A stretch of 64,000 nucleotides of DNA from Paludibacteraceae bacterium (GTDB lineage Bacteria; Bacteroidota; Bacteroidia; Bacteroidales; Paludibacteraceae), in contig JAKSKW010000007.1 of NCBI GenBank assembly GCA_024401495.1, forward strand, positions 6,112 to 70,111. The letters run 5' to 3'. Both the position numbers and the translations under genes were made by a program. The first letter of the stretch is position 1; every line of letters starts with the position of its first letter. A model generated the notes under the pieces. That model was not told the DNA's origin. It searched no databases and saw only the letters and a program-made list of their open reading frames with translations. Shown piece after piece: positions 52,014 to 58,834 of this stretch.

Positions 52014-52508
52014 ATGAAGGTTATTATAAAAAATATACTCAAATATTCTACATTAGCAATTACATTCATAATTGCTTTGACTTTTCTCCTTGGATTTGCC
52101 TTGCTCATATCCTTTCACTTGGAAAAAAATCCTTTGGAACAAGACGAAGAGAGGAAAATCAACTCTCAAATGGCAAACGACAGGTCTCAAACATCTTTGA
52201 TAAAAGAACTAACCAGCGTCGACTTTCCTACATATAAAATGATTGCTTTCGAATATGCTGAATACAGTACAGACTTCATCATCGAATGTGAATTTCAACC
52301 CAAACTCTCAGATGCTGAATATCAATCATTTATTGAAAAATGCATAAGCATGGGTTGGAAAACTAATGATGATGAATCTATATGTTTCTATCGCGAATGG
52401 AAAAAAAAAGAGGATATGGAGATACCTAAAGGATTGAAAGAGAATACGTCCGTCTCGATTGACCTTTGCCAATGGCGCTTCTGGATAACTTATAAAAAGG
52501 TAAAATAA
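52014..52508 (+). CDS. Hypothetical membrane-anchored protein
   Basis: 164 residues; family not recognised. One N-terminal membrane helix (about 10-34, 'LKYSTLAITFIIALTFLLGFALLISFHL') and a soluble domain with 'YKMIAFEYAEYSTDFIIECEFQPKLSDAEYQSFIEKCISMGWK'. A single A+T-rich gene marking the left boundary of the accessory island, convergent with the TraM-like gene (stop codons adjacent). Confidence 0.65.
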   Translation: MKVIIKNILKYSTLAITFIIALTFLLGFALLISFHLEKNPLEQDEERKINSQMANDRSQTSLIKELTSVDFPTYKMIAFEYAEYSTDFIIECEFQPKLSDAEYQSFIEKCISMGWKTNDDESICFYREWKKKEDMEIPKGLKENTSVSIDLCQWRFWITYKKVK

Positions 52509-53225
52509 TTATTTTCTCCTGATCGTCAACTTATATCCCGACTGTAAGGACATCTTTTTATCCGACAACACTACCCCCTCTTTTCCGTCAATGTCGTAAA
52601 CATTACCATCAAACGGATAATCGTGTGATTTATATGTGATAAATTCCGTTTGCATACAAACTCTTTCCTCAACCATACTCACCTTCGCATACACCACCGT
52701 GTTTTTGGGTATGTTCACTCCATCAACAACAACGTCGTCCAACAGTCTCAACTTCACTTGACCTCCGTCATTCAATTTTTGAGTGCCATGAATAATGACA
52801 TATATAGCATTGTCCTTTAATAAGTTAGGTTTTTCTCCGATATGATTAAATCCAACTTCTTCATCAATGCTTGTGGTCGATTCTTCACTATTGTTCTCAG
52901 CAAAGACCCCGTCGTCAACATCTCTACTCTTTAATGAATCTATTTTTCTTTTGGACTTCTCAACCGATGATTTAGAATAAAAAGGGGAAATACGACCACT
53001 GTCAACCACAGCACAATCTGCTTTCATTGATGTATTATGAGAGGTGTCTTTCCCCTTCCCTTCCGACGTAATATAATTATTCTTATTTTCAGTCACCTGG
53101 CATACATTTTGGTTTTCGTCTTCGTTTTCGTTTTCGTCAACGTTAACGTACCAAAATACCACGCATCCAGCGATAAAAAGTAATAGACAAAAAGTGTGGA
53201 TTGCAAACTGCTTGTTGTTCATCAT
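52509..53225 (-). CDS. TraM-like conjugative-transposon protein (short form)
   Basis: 238 residues, about half the length of TraM in Bacteroides conjugative transposons. An N-terminal membrane helix (8-27) is followed by a low-complexity stretch (NVDENENEDENQN) that is encoded by the hexamer repeat seen elsewhere between genes. The C-terminal 90 residues match the TraM C-domain: 'IYVIIHGTQKLNDGGQVKLRLLDDVVVDGVNIPKNTVVYAKVSM', then 'FDGNVYDIDGKEGV'. TraM is a VirB10-like part of the type IV transfer channel. Here it sits with a small membrane protein and a divergent coupling ATPase, without other tra genes. Confidence 0.75.
   Translation of the reverse strand: MMNNKQFAIHTFCLLLFIAGCVVFWYVNVDENENEDENQNVCQVTENKNNYITSEGKGKDTSHNTSMKADCAVVDSGRISPFYSKSSVEKSKRKIDSLKSRDVDDGVFAENNSEESTTSIDEEVGFNHIGEKPNLLKDNAIYVIIHGTQKLNDGGQVKLRLLDDVVVDGVNIPKNTVVYAKVSMVEERVCMQTEFITYKSHDYPFDGNVYDIDGKEGVVLSDKKMSLQSGYKLTIRRK
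53111..53152. repeat. Hexamer repeat GACGAAAACGAA inside the TraM-like gene
   Basis: On the minus strand TACGTTAACGTTGACGAAAA, then CGAAAACGAAGACGAAAACC. The same word mix otherwise lies between genes. It is read as V-N-V-D-E-N-E-N-E-D-E-N and stays in frame because its unit is six bases. Confidence 0.85.
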
Positions 53226-53233
53226 ACGAATTA

Positions 53234-53590
53234 TTAACCAAACAACATCTTCACAATGTCCGACGTCTCTTGTTGAAGATCAGTCAGTTCCACCTGCTCC
53301 TCCGACTCCGCTTTGACGAAAGTCTCGTCTCCACTCGTCTCGACAGGCATCGTCTCCTCAAACGGGGCAAGCACGGCCACTTTCATCATCGACGCACGAC
53401 GAAGTGACGCCTCATAAGAGACATCATCCCTATATGGTGTGTAAAGTTGCTTTATTCTTGCTTTTCTCTCCTCTGATTCGGAATCCTTGTGATTTCCGTT
53501 TTGTCTGTTGAGATAGGTAAGGACAATATCAATAACAACACATACAGCGAGCCAAACAATAATGAATTCAGACCAACTGACTTTACTCAT
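53234..53590 (-). CDS. Hypothetical membrane protein beside the TraM-like gene
   Basis: 118 residues; not recognised. One N-terminal helix ('SWSEFIIVWLAVCVVIDIVLTYL', about 5-27), a basic stretch (30-50) and an acidic Gln/Glu C-terminus ('EEQVELTDLQQETSDIVKMLFG'). It lies 8 nt upstream of the TraM-like gene on the same strand, so the two are likely cotranscribed and may form part of one membrane complex. Confidence 0.6.
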   Translation of the reverse strand: MSKVSWSEFIIVWLAVCVVIDIVLTYLNRQNGNHKDSESEERKARIKQLYTPYRDDVSYEASLRRASMMKVAVLAPFEETMPVETSGDETFVKAESEEQVELTDLQQETSDIVKMLFG

Positions 53591-53666
53591 TTCTCTCTAA
53601 TTTTTAGCAAATGTATAATTTTATCCTATTCTTTCAACAAATTATAAATTCTTTTTTACAATTTGC

Positions 53667-53697
53667 TTGAGAGAAAGTTTGGGAAAGATTACTTTTG
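53667..53697 (+). promoter_or_regulatory. Promoter of the coupling-protein gene
   Basis: TTG at 53667-53669, 20 nt, then TACTTTTG at 53690-53697. This makes upstream in-frame starts at 53695 impossible and supports the ATG at 53755. Confidence 0.7.
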
Positions 53698-53754
53698 CGT
53701 CAAAATCAAATTGATTACTTTCGATACACACTATTTGATGTTTTAGTCCAGTCT

Positions 53755-55659
53755 ATGAAAGATAAACAAAGAAAGATCTCCAATCTATTCGGATTATTTT
53801 CGTCCAAACAAAACCAATCGAATGACGACCCCTTTAATTTGAAAGAACAGTCGGATTTCCCTCAGAACGAGACCTTTCACACGGATGAGTACACTATAAA
53901 TTTCCCAACTAAATATGTGCGTCAGGGCAAGGTACACCACGGTTGGATCAACCTTGAAGCCCCTTTCCGCGCGACAATGGTGGTGGGATCTCCCGGTTCC
54001 GGAAAATCATATACAATTATCAGCAACTATATCCGTCAGGCTTTGGCGAAAGGTTACGCAATGTACCTCTACGACTATAAGATTCCTGATTTGTCGGAGA
54101 TTGCCTACTCCAATTTTATGTGGAACAAACATCGTTGGAAGGAGATATATAATGGTGTGGAGCCTAAATATGGAATGATTGATTTTAGCAATCCTCGCGT
54201 CTCACTTCGTTGTAATCCTCTAAAAGCCAATCTTTTGGAGACGAAGACACATGCCGACGAGATTGCTCAAGTAATCTGTTACAATCTAGCCCGCACATGG
54301 GCCGACAAGCAAGGTGATTTCTTTGTGGAGTCGGCGATCAACTATCTTGGAGCATGTATATGGTTTCTGCGTCTTTACGAGAATGGCAAATACTGCACTT
54401 TCCCACATGTGATTGATTTCATCTCCCAACCGTTGGACCAGGTGATTCCGATCTTGGCAAGCTATTCCGACCTCTCCGTCACCATCGCTCCATATTTAAA
54501 TGCGTGGGCGGCAGGAGCAGTCGACCAAATCCAGGGACAGATCGCGTCGGTACAGATTCCTTTGGGCCGACTCAACTCCATCTTCCTCTACTGGGCTATG
54601 AGTGGCGACGACATTGATCTCGACATCAATAATCCATTGGAACCCAAACTGCTTTGTTTCGGCAATGATCCGCAGAATGCCAACACTTACAGCACCGCTC
54701 TTGGAGTGTACACAGCACGCATATTAAAACTTGCAAACCAGAAAGGAAAGCATAAAAGCGCAATCGTGATCGACGAGCTTCCTACCATGTTCGTACACGG
54801 ACTTGACAATCTCATCGCCACAGCCCGTTCCAACGAAGTAGCCATCCTCCTTGGTTTTCAGGATTTCTCCCAACTCAAGGCCGACTATAAGGAAGCCAAC
54901 GCCAACAAGATCATCCAGACGGTGGGAAACTTCTTCGTCGGACAATGTTTTGACGAGACAGCGGAGAAGATCTCCAAACGTATTGGCAAGAACAAGCAGA
55001 AAGCGTCAGGCTCAGCCTACCAAATGGATTATATGATCCCGCCTGAACGCTTCTCACAAGCCAAGCAAGGCTGGTTCGCAGGTTTGGTGTGCGACAACAA
55101 CGGTTCAGACAATTCCAACAATAGCGATGGCGACCGTGTGTTTGCCGCAGATATTGATATCGACGTCGATATTTGTAAAGAAGAGGCAGCCCACTACCTT
55201 GAGCTCCCAGAGTTCTATGATTTCGATGATGATGTTGTCGACGCAAATCTCCGCGTCTACGCAGATGAGATCGGTTTCAACCATTCTCAATACACAGATA
55301 CAAGAGCCCTCGTCGACGGAATGGTACGACACTGGTTCGACCGCAACGATATCGCATCCTACGGTTTTGACCACAGACAATATAAATCCGTGACGACACT
55401 TATTAATAAGGTGAAGAAACCGTCGAAAGAGATGAAGAGAGTCTTCCCTCAGATTCTGGAGAAAGACAAGATGCTCGACCGTATTATAGAGATTCGCGAC
55501 GCGAGAATGCGAGAATATCTGCAGGTCAACCGTGATAATATCAGGCAAGAGGTGGAAAATATCTGTACTGCCGAACTCGACCGTATGCGTAAGCTGGCCG
55601 ATGAAGGAGTGCAACCATATAAAAAGCTATGGGAAATCAGGAAAAAATTCGTAGGATAA
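53755..55659 (+). CDS. TraG/VirD4-type coupling ATPase
   Basis: 634 residues from the ATG at 53755. It matches the Bacteroides conjugative-transposon TraG/MobC coupling protein: 'MVVGSPGSGKSYTIISNYIRQALAKGYAMYLYDYKIPDLS' (Walker A), 'GDFFVESAINYLGACIWFL', 'GQIASVQIPLGRLNSIFLYWAMSGDD', 'SAIVIDELPTMFVHGLDNLIATARSNEVAILLGFQDFSQL' (Walker B and sensor) and 'GNFFVGQCFDETAEKISKRIG'. No N-terminal membrane helices are present, unlike many coupling proteins. The last 150 residues are an extension unknown to me. Such ATPases feed DNA-protein complexes into a type IV channel, but no relaxase or channel genes are in the window. Confidence 0.85.
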   Translation: MKDKQRKISNLFGLFSSKQNQSNDDPFNLKEQSDFPQNETFHTDEYTINFPTKYVRQGKVHHGWINLEAPFRATMVVGSPGSGKSYTIISNYIRQALAKGYAMYLYDYKIPDLSEIAYSNFMWNKHRWKEIYNGVEPKYGMIDFSNPRVSLRCNPLKANLLETKTHADEIAQVICYNLARTWADKQGDFFVESAINYLGACIWFLRLYENGKYCTFPHVIDFISQPLDQVIPILASYSDLSVTIAPYLNAWAAGAVDQIQGQIASVQIPLGRLNSIFLYWAMSGDDIDLDINNPLEPKLLCFGNDPQNANTYSTALGVYTARILKLANQKGKHKSAIVIDELPTMFVHGLDNLIATARSNEVAILLGFQDFSQLKADYKEANANKIIQTVGNFFVGQCFDETAEKISKRIGKNKQKASGSAYQMDYMIPPERFSQAKQGWFAGLVCDNNGSDNSNNSDGDRVFAADIDIDVDICKEEAAHYLELPEFYDFDDDVVDANLRVYADEIGFNHSQYTDTRALVDGMVRHWFDRNDIASYGFDHRQYKSVTTLINKVKKPSKEMKRVFPQILEKDKMLDRIIEIRDARMREYLQVNRDNIRQEVENICTAELDRMRKLADEGVQPYKKLWEIRKKFVG

Positions 55660-55724
55660 AACTAATTTCACGGCAAGAATAGATATATCTCAATAGTTTT
55701 TTTCAAAAAATTCCACGAAATGTT

Positions 55725-55754
55725 TTGTATTTTATAATAATAGTTATACTTTTG
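55725..55754 (+). promoter_or_regulatory. Promoter of the small membrane-peptide gene
   Basis: TTG at 55725-55727, exactly 19 nt, then TACTTTTG at 55747-55754, a full consensus match 21 nt upstream of the short ORF. Confidence 0.75.
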
Positions 55755-55774
55755 CATTCGTAAAACATGACGGA

Positions 55775-55873
55775 ATGAATTACACTACCAAGGTAGAAGG
55801 TAAGGAGGTCCGATCGTGGAACGAAATAGATTTTTTTGTACTGTTACTAATCCTATTTTCCCTTTATCTTTAA
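55775..55873 (+). CDS. 32-residue putative membrane peptide
   Basis: ATG AAT TAC ACT ... to TAA at 55871-55873. The peptide has a soluble, charged half (MNYTTKVEGKEVRSWNEID) and a hydrophobic C-terminal half (FFVLLLILFSLYL), a single membrane span. It has its own consensus promoter and a hairpin terminator 17 nt after the stop, so it is a self-contained transcription unit. Type I toxins and small regulators of membrane proteins look like this. No homolog recognised; an overlapping 66-codon frame starting GTG at 55816 is less convincing. Confidence 0.5.
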   Translation: MNYTTKVEGKEVRSWNEIDFFVLLLILFSLYL

Positions 55874-55890
55874 AGGAAAAAGACGCAAAC

Positions 55891-55922
55891 GAGAGATATT
55901 GGTTATCTCTCTTTGCTTTTTT
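55891..55922 (+). terminator. Terminator of the small-peptide unit
   Basis: GAGAGATA and TATCTCTC with loop TTGGT, followed by TTTGCTTTTTT. Confidence 0.75.
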
Positions 55923-56058
55923 AAATAACATCGTATTTCCCAAAATTGGATTTTTAATACACTGCCACACTTGTCGACTCAAGTTAGGACGTTTTATGTT
56001 CCAATACGTCTTATAAGAAAAATTCAGGATAAATTTCCCATAAAACCATTTTTATTTC

Positions 56059-56066
56059 TACTTTTG
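56059..56066 (+). promoter_or_regulatory. Promoter -7 box before the gene at 56223
   Basis: TACTTTTG, about 155 nt upstream of the ATG. It implies a long leader, most of which is the AGCTTAGAG stutter repeat. Confidence 0.45.
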
Positions 56067-56091
56067 CAAAGAATAGAACAATGAAATAATA

Positions 56092-56131
56092 CAGAGCTTA
56101 GAGTTAAAAGCTTATAGCTTAAAGTTTGAAG
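56092..56131. repeat. AGCTTAGAG stutter repeat, second copy
   Basis: AGAGCTTAGAGTTAAAAGC, then TTATAGCTTAAAGTTTGAAG: drifted 9-10-nt units akin to 17808-17840. Confidence 0.6.
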
Positions 56132-56222
56132 CAATTTGAGGTTTTATTGTTTTGTTTAGTTGAGAATGACATGTGATTGCGATAGTCCAAAATCACACAA
56201 ACACAAGATCAGGAATTAAAGA

Positions 56223-56894
56223 ATGCTGAGCAAAGAGAAACTGGAACAGCTTAGGGAATGGTTCTTGAAAGAGAGTCCGATGGAAGCTGTGCTGAATTTC
56301 AAAGATAAATGCTGGAGATTACTAGAGTCTCCAAAGACCTTCATAGAGATGATTTCCGACGACGAGACCATCAACGCTATGAGTGTCGACCTGTCGAAGA
56401 TACTCACAGTGCAGAAGCAACTTGTGGAGATCAAGAGTTTCATAGATCAAAACTGTCAGGATTCAGAAGATGGCTACTCCCCTTTTGAATATCTGTTCAC
56501 CACCAAGACAACATTAAGCGAAGAGAGATTAGCGTTCATTAAAGAGCAATTCATTTTCTTCAAGAAGATCCACGAAATTGCGTCGCAGATCAAACAGAAT
56601 AATTCAAAAGAGGATTTTGAGGCGTTTGTGGAGCAGGTCATCCCATTATTGGAGAAGACGTGTGGAAACCGAGACAAACTCGACAGCTACCTTGCTGAAT
56701 ACGCAGCGTTCATGGGCGACTGTCTGACAATAGAGCAAGCCAACGAACGATACAAAGAGATAGAGACAATCACCTACGTCATGGATCAGAAAGCCTACGA
56801 CTCCTTTATGAAGAATGGCAAAGTGATTATTGACCAAGTGAGGGAATATAAAAATAGAATAAGAGAACCCGACATATCGGGAAATGGTACTTAA
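56223..56894 (+). CDS. Unrecognised helical protein of the island
   Basis: 223 residues, soluble, helical and rich in Glu/Lys ('KEKLEQLREWFLKESPMEAVLNFKDKCWRLLESPKTFIEMISDDETINAMSVDLSKILTVQKQLVEIKSFID'). No signal, membrane segment or known motif. It reads codons like its neighbours (tcgaag, gacgac) and has its own promoter and terminator. Context: it follows the coupling protein and the small peptide. Function unknown. Confidence 0.65.
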   Translation: MLSKEKLEQLREWFLKESPMEAVLNFKDKCWRLLESPKTFIEMISDDETINAMSVDLSKILTVQKQLVEIKSFIDQNCQDSEDGYSPFEYLFTTKTTLSEERLAFIKEQFIFFKKIHEIASQIKQNNSKEDFEAFVEQVIPLLEKTCGNRDKLDSYLAEYAAFMGDCLTIEQANERYKEIETITYVMDQKAYDSFMKNGKVIIDQVREYKNRIREPDISGNGT

Positions 56895-56917
56895 GATATG
56901 AAGATAATGTACTAATG

Positions 56918-56958
56918 AAAGGATCGCATCCATATATAATATGGTGTGATCCTTTTTT
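56918..56958 (+). terminator. Terminator after the gene at 56223
   Basis: AAAGGATCGCATCCATA pairs with TATGGTGTGATCCTTT (two G:T), followed by TTTTTT. Confidence 0.88.
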
Positions 56959-56967
56959 TTGTTAGAA

Positions 56968-57046
56968 ACCCACATAGTGGGTGACATACATTAGCCCACG
57001 GTGCAAACCGTGGGAATAATAAGGGATACGACGGTGCAAACCATGG
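56968..57046. repeat. REP-like hairpin pair
   Basis: ACCCAC-ATA-GTGGGT at 56968-56982, then CCCACGGT-GCAA-ACCGTGGG at 56995-57014, then a half copy ACGGTGCAAACCATGG at 57031-57046. The G+C-rich words stand out from an A+T-rich background and resemble repetitive extragenic palindromes. Together with the terminator this fills the gap 56895-57104. Confidence 0.65.
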
Positions 57047-57103
57047 ATTTTTCCCAAAAAATCAAAAATTTTCGATGTTTTTTGAAAAAAATTGGCAAAA
57101 CGC

Positions 57104-57134
57104 TTGCACATGTCAAAAACGCAATGTAATTTTG
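57104..57134 (+). promoter_or_regulatory. Promoter of paralog 1
   Basis: TTG at 57104-57106, 20 nt, then TAATTTTG at 57127-57134, 70 nt before the ATG at 57205. The same spacing and the same -7 octamer precede paralog 2. Confidence 0.65.
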
Positions 57135-57204
57135 CTATCGCAAAACAGAAAAGAAGGGTTTTGCAAGAAAATGCATCAAAAAGACGTTAAATTTAGTCCA
57201 AAGA

Positions 57205-57792
57205 ATGGCAACAGAATTTAGTCATAACGAAGAGCAAAAAAATGCTCAGAACAACATACAAGGAGAAGGGCAAACTTCAGAGAAGATGTCGGTAGCCGAG
57301 GCGATAGACAGACTTTCGGAGATTGTCAAGAAGAATGAAAGTTGTATGGCTCAGGCATTCGCTAACGCACCAATGTGGCAGCAGCGAGCACAGTTGACCA
57401 TGACAACATTCAGTGGCGAAGGAGAACTAAAGAAAAACGCACATACAATAGTGAATGTACCGTCGACTTTCTCAAAAGAGCAGAAAGAGGCATTGAAAGA
57501 GTATGCGACTCAGATGGGCGGAACATACACTAATATGAAGGTTGTTGAGCACGGTCCGGATGGAAAAGAGAACATCACATTCCCAGCAAGAATCGAGTTT
57601 GGAAACGATGCCGCCTACACACCAGAAGTATGCGCCAAAATGCTGCTTGGCGAAGAGAAGGAGACGCTTGTAAAAGCCATTCTTGAAGCCAACGCGCACA
57701 ATCAAAAGCAACTAATACAACAAGATAAAGAAAAGAAGATAAGTAACAGTGAAGGTCATAAGGCTGATGGTCAAAAACAAAAGCGGTCTTAA
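57205..57792 (+). CDS. Unrecognised island protein, paralog 1
   Basis: 195 residues, soluble. It aligns by eye with the next gene through most of its length: 'AEAIDRLSEIVKKNESCMAQAFANAPMWQQRAQLTMTTF', 'HTIVNVPSTFSKEQKEALKEYATQMGGTYTNMKVVEHGPDG' and 'FPARIEFGNDAAYTPEVCAKMLLGEEKE'. The middle looks like an alpha/beta domain; the N-terminus is acidic and the C-terminus Lys/Gln-rich. No family recognised. It follows the coupling ATPase and the unknown gene at 56223 on the same strand, with its own promoter. Confidence 0.65.
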   Translation: MATEFSHNEEQKNAQNNIQGEGQTSEKMSVAEAIDRLSEIVKKNESCMAQAFANAPMWQQRAQLTMTTFSGEGELKKNAHTIVNVPSTFSKEQKEALKEYATQMGGTYTNMKVVEHGPDGKENITFPARIEFGNDAAYTPEVCAKMLLGEEKETLVKAILEANAHNQKQLIQQDKEKKISNSEGHKADGQKQKRS

Positions 57793-57845
57793 AGTATGAA
57801 ATGAAATAAGAATGACTTTCTAAATGTTAATGTTTGGTCAACAAT

Positions 57846-57874
57846 TAGGGGATGCCTTGTGGTATTCCCCTAAA
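57846..57874 (+). other. Hairpin between the two paralogs
   Basis: TAGGGGATGCC and GGTATTCCCCTA pair imperfectly around TTGT. No T run follows, so it may be an attenuator, a processing site or a weak terminator. Confidence 0.45.
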
Positions 57875-57903
57875 CGCGTATGGAGAAGTACAGTTTTCCC
57901 ATC

Positions 57904-57934
57904 TTGTCTAACTAAATAAAAATTACTAATTTTG
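57904..57934 (+). promoter_or_regulatory. Promoter of paralog 2
   Basis: TTG at 57904-57906, 20 nt, then TAATTTTG at 57927-57934, 41 nt before the ATG at 57976. Confidence 0.65.
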
Positions 57935-57975
57935 CAGTGTATTTAGGATAATAGCATAACACGGTTGTCTAAATA

Positions 57976-58572
57976 ATGGCAAAAAAAGAGAGTCAAGAGA
58001 TAAATCAGAAAACAGATTCGATGCAGCCAGCTGAGGGATTGAAGAAAATCACCAAACTGGATGTTACGGAGGGTCGCCCGTTGGCACGAGTCTCCCTTGG
58101 CGAAGCTATATCCCGACTTACAGATATTGTTTCCAAAAATGAGGAGGACATGGAGAAGGCTTTCTCTGATGTCCCTGAATGGCAGGCTCGCACACAACTA
58201 AGCATGTCGACATTCAGAAAGGAGACGGAGATGGGTGCCAAAGGCAAACCTAAAAAGGAGATCCACACCATCGTGAAGATCCCGTCGTCTTTCACTCAGG
58301 AACAAAGAGATATATTGAAAAAGTACGCTCTTGAAATGGGCGGCACATATACAAATATCAAAGTGGTTGACACTCTTCCCGACGGTACTGTGGAGGAGTC
58401 TTACCCTGCTCAAATAGAATTCAGTAAGGATTCTGCCTACTCAGCAGAGATCTGTGCCAAGATGTTGCTGGGAGAGAATACAGAAGATATCCTAAAAGAG
58501 TTGATGGAAAGAAAGATTATCCAGGAGGAAAGACAAAGAGCGATTGAGGAGAGGGAGAGGAAGAGCGAATAA
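57976..58572 (+). CDS. Unrecognised island protein, paralog 2
   Basis: 198 residues. It shares with paralog 1 'GEAISRLTDIVSKNEEDMEKAFSDVPEWQARTQLSMSTF', 'HTIVKIPSSFTQEQRDILKKYALEMGGTYTNIKVV' and 'YPAQIEFSKDSAYSAEICAKMLLGEN'. The N-terminal 40 residues differ and the C-terminus is a charged helix (ERKIIQEERQRAIEERERKSE). The copies are diverged (about half identical), so the duplication is old and both are kept. Function unknown. Confidence 0.65.
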   Translation: MAKKESQEINQKTDSMQPAEGLKKITKLDVTEGRPLARVSLGEAISRLTDIVSKNEEDMEKAFSDVPEWQARTQLSMSTFRKETEMGAKGKPKKEIHTIVKIPSSFTQEQRDILKKYALEMGGTYTNIKVVDTLPDGTVEESYPAQIEFSKDSAYSAEICAKMLLGENTEDILKELMERKIIQEERQRAIEERERKSE

Positions 58573-58667
58573 ATAATCAACTATTATCAAAAGAATAGTT
58601 ATGAGATCATATGATTTACATGATCTCCCAATATCCATTAATACGACGACTAAAAACAGAAATACAT

Positions 58668-58722
58668 AAAATAATGTTTTTTGTATAAAACGAGGGACAA
58701 TATAAATCAAAAACATTATTTT
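58668..58722. other. Long inverted repeat before the MORN-like gene
   Basis: AAATAATGTTTTTTG and CAAAAACATTATTTTTT form arms of about 14 nt around 24 nt, with a T run on the plus strand. It may end the paralog 2 transcript. A TATCTTTG promoter box for the next gene begins 9 nt later at 58731. Confidence 0.55.
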
Positions 58723-58834
58723 TTACGTGATATCTTTGCTCATGTACTTATTTTTCATATATTTGAGTATTATTGACTTTTATTAGTCAGCATAGAAGGT
58801 TTAATATTTATGAATTTCACAAAAATGTTGGTTT

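Noticed and set aside
53695..53754. An upstream start for the coupling ATPase
   Set aside because: The TTG start codon lies inside the TACTTTTG promoter box, so it cannot be in the transcript.
55816..56016. A 66-codon frame from a GTG, overlapping the 32-residue peptide
   Set aside because: It passes through the hairpin terminator and lacks family features; the shorter ATG frame fits the promoter and terminator better.
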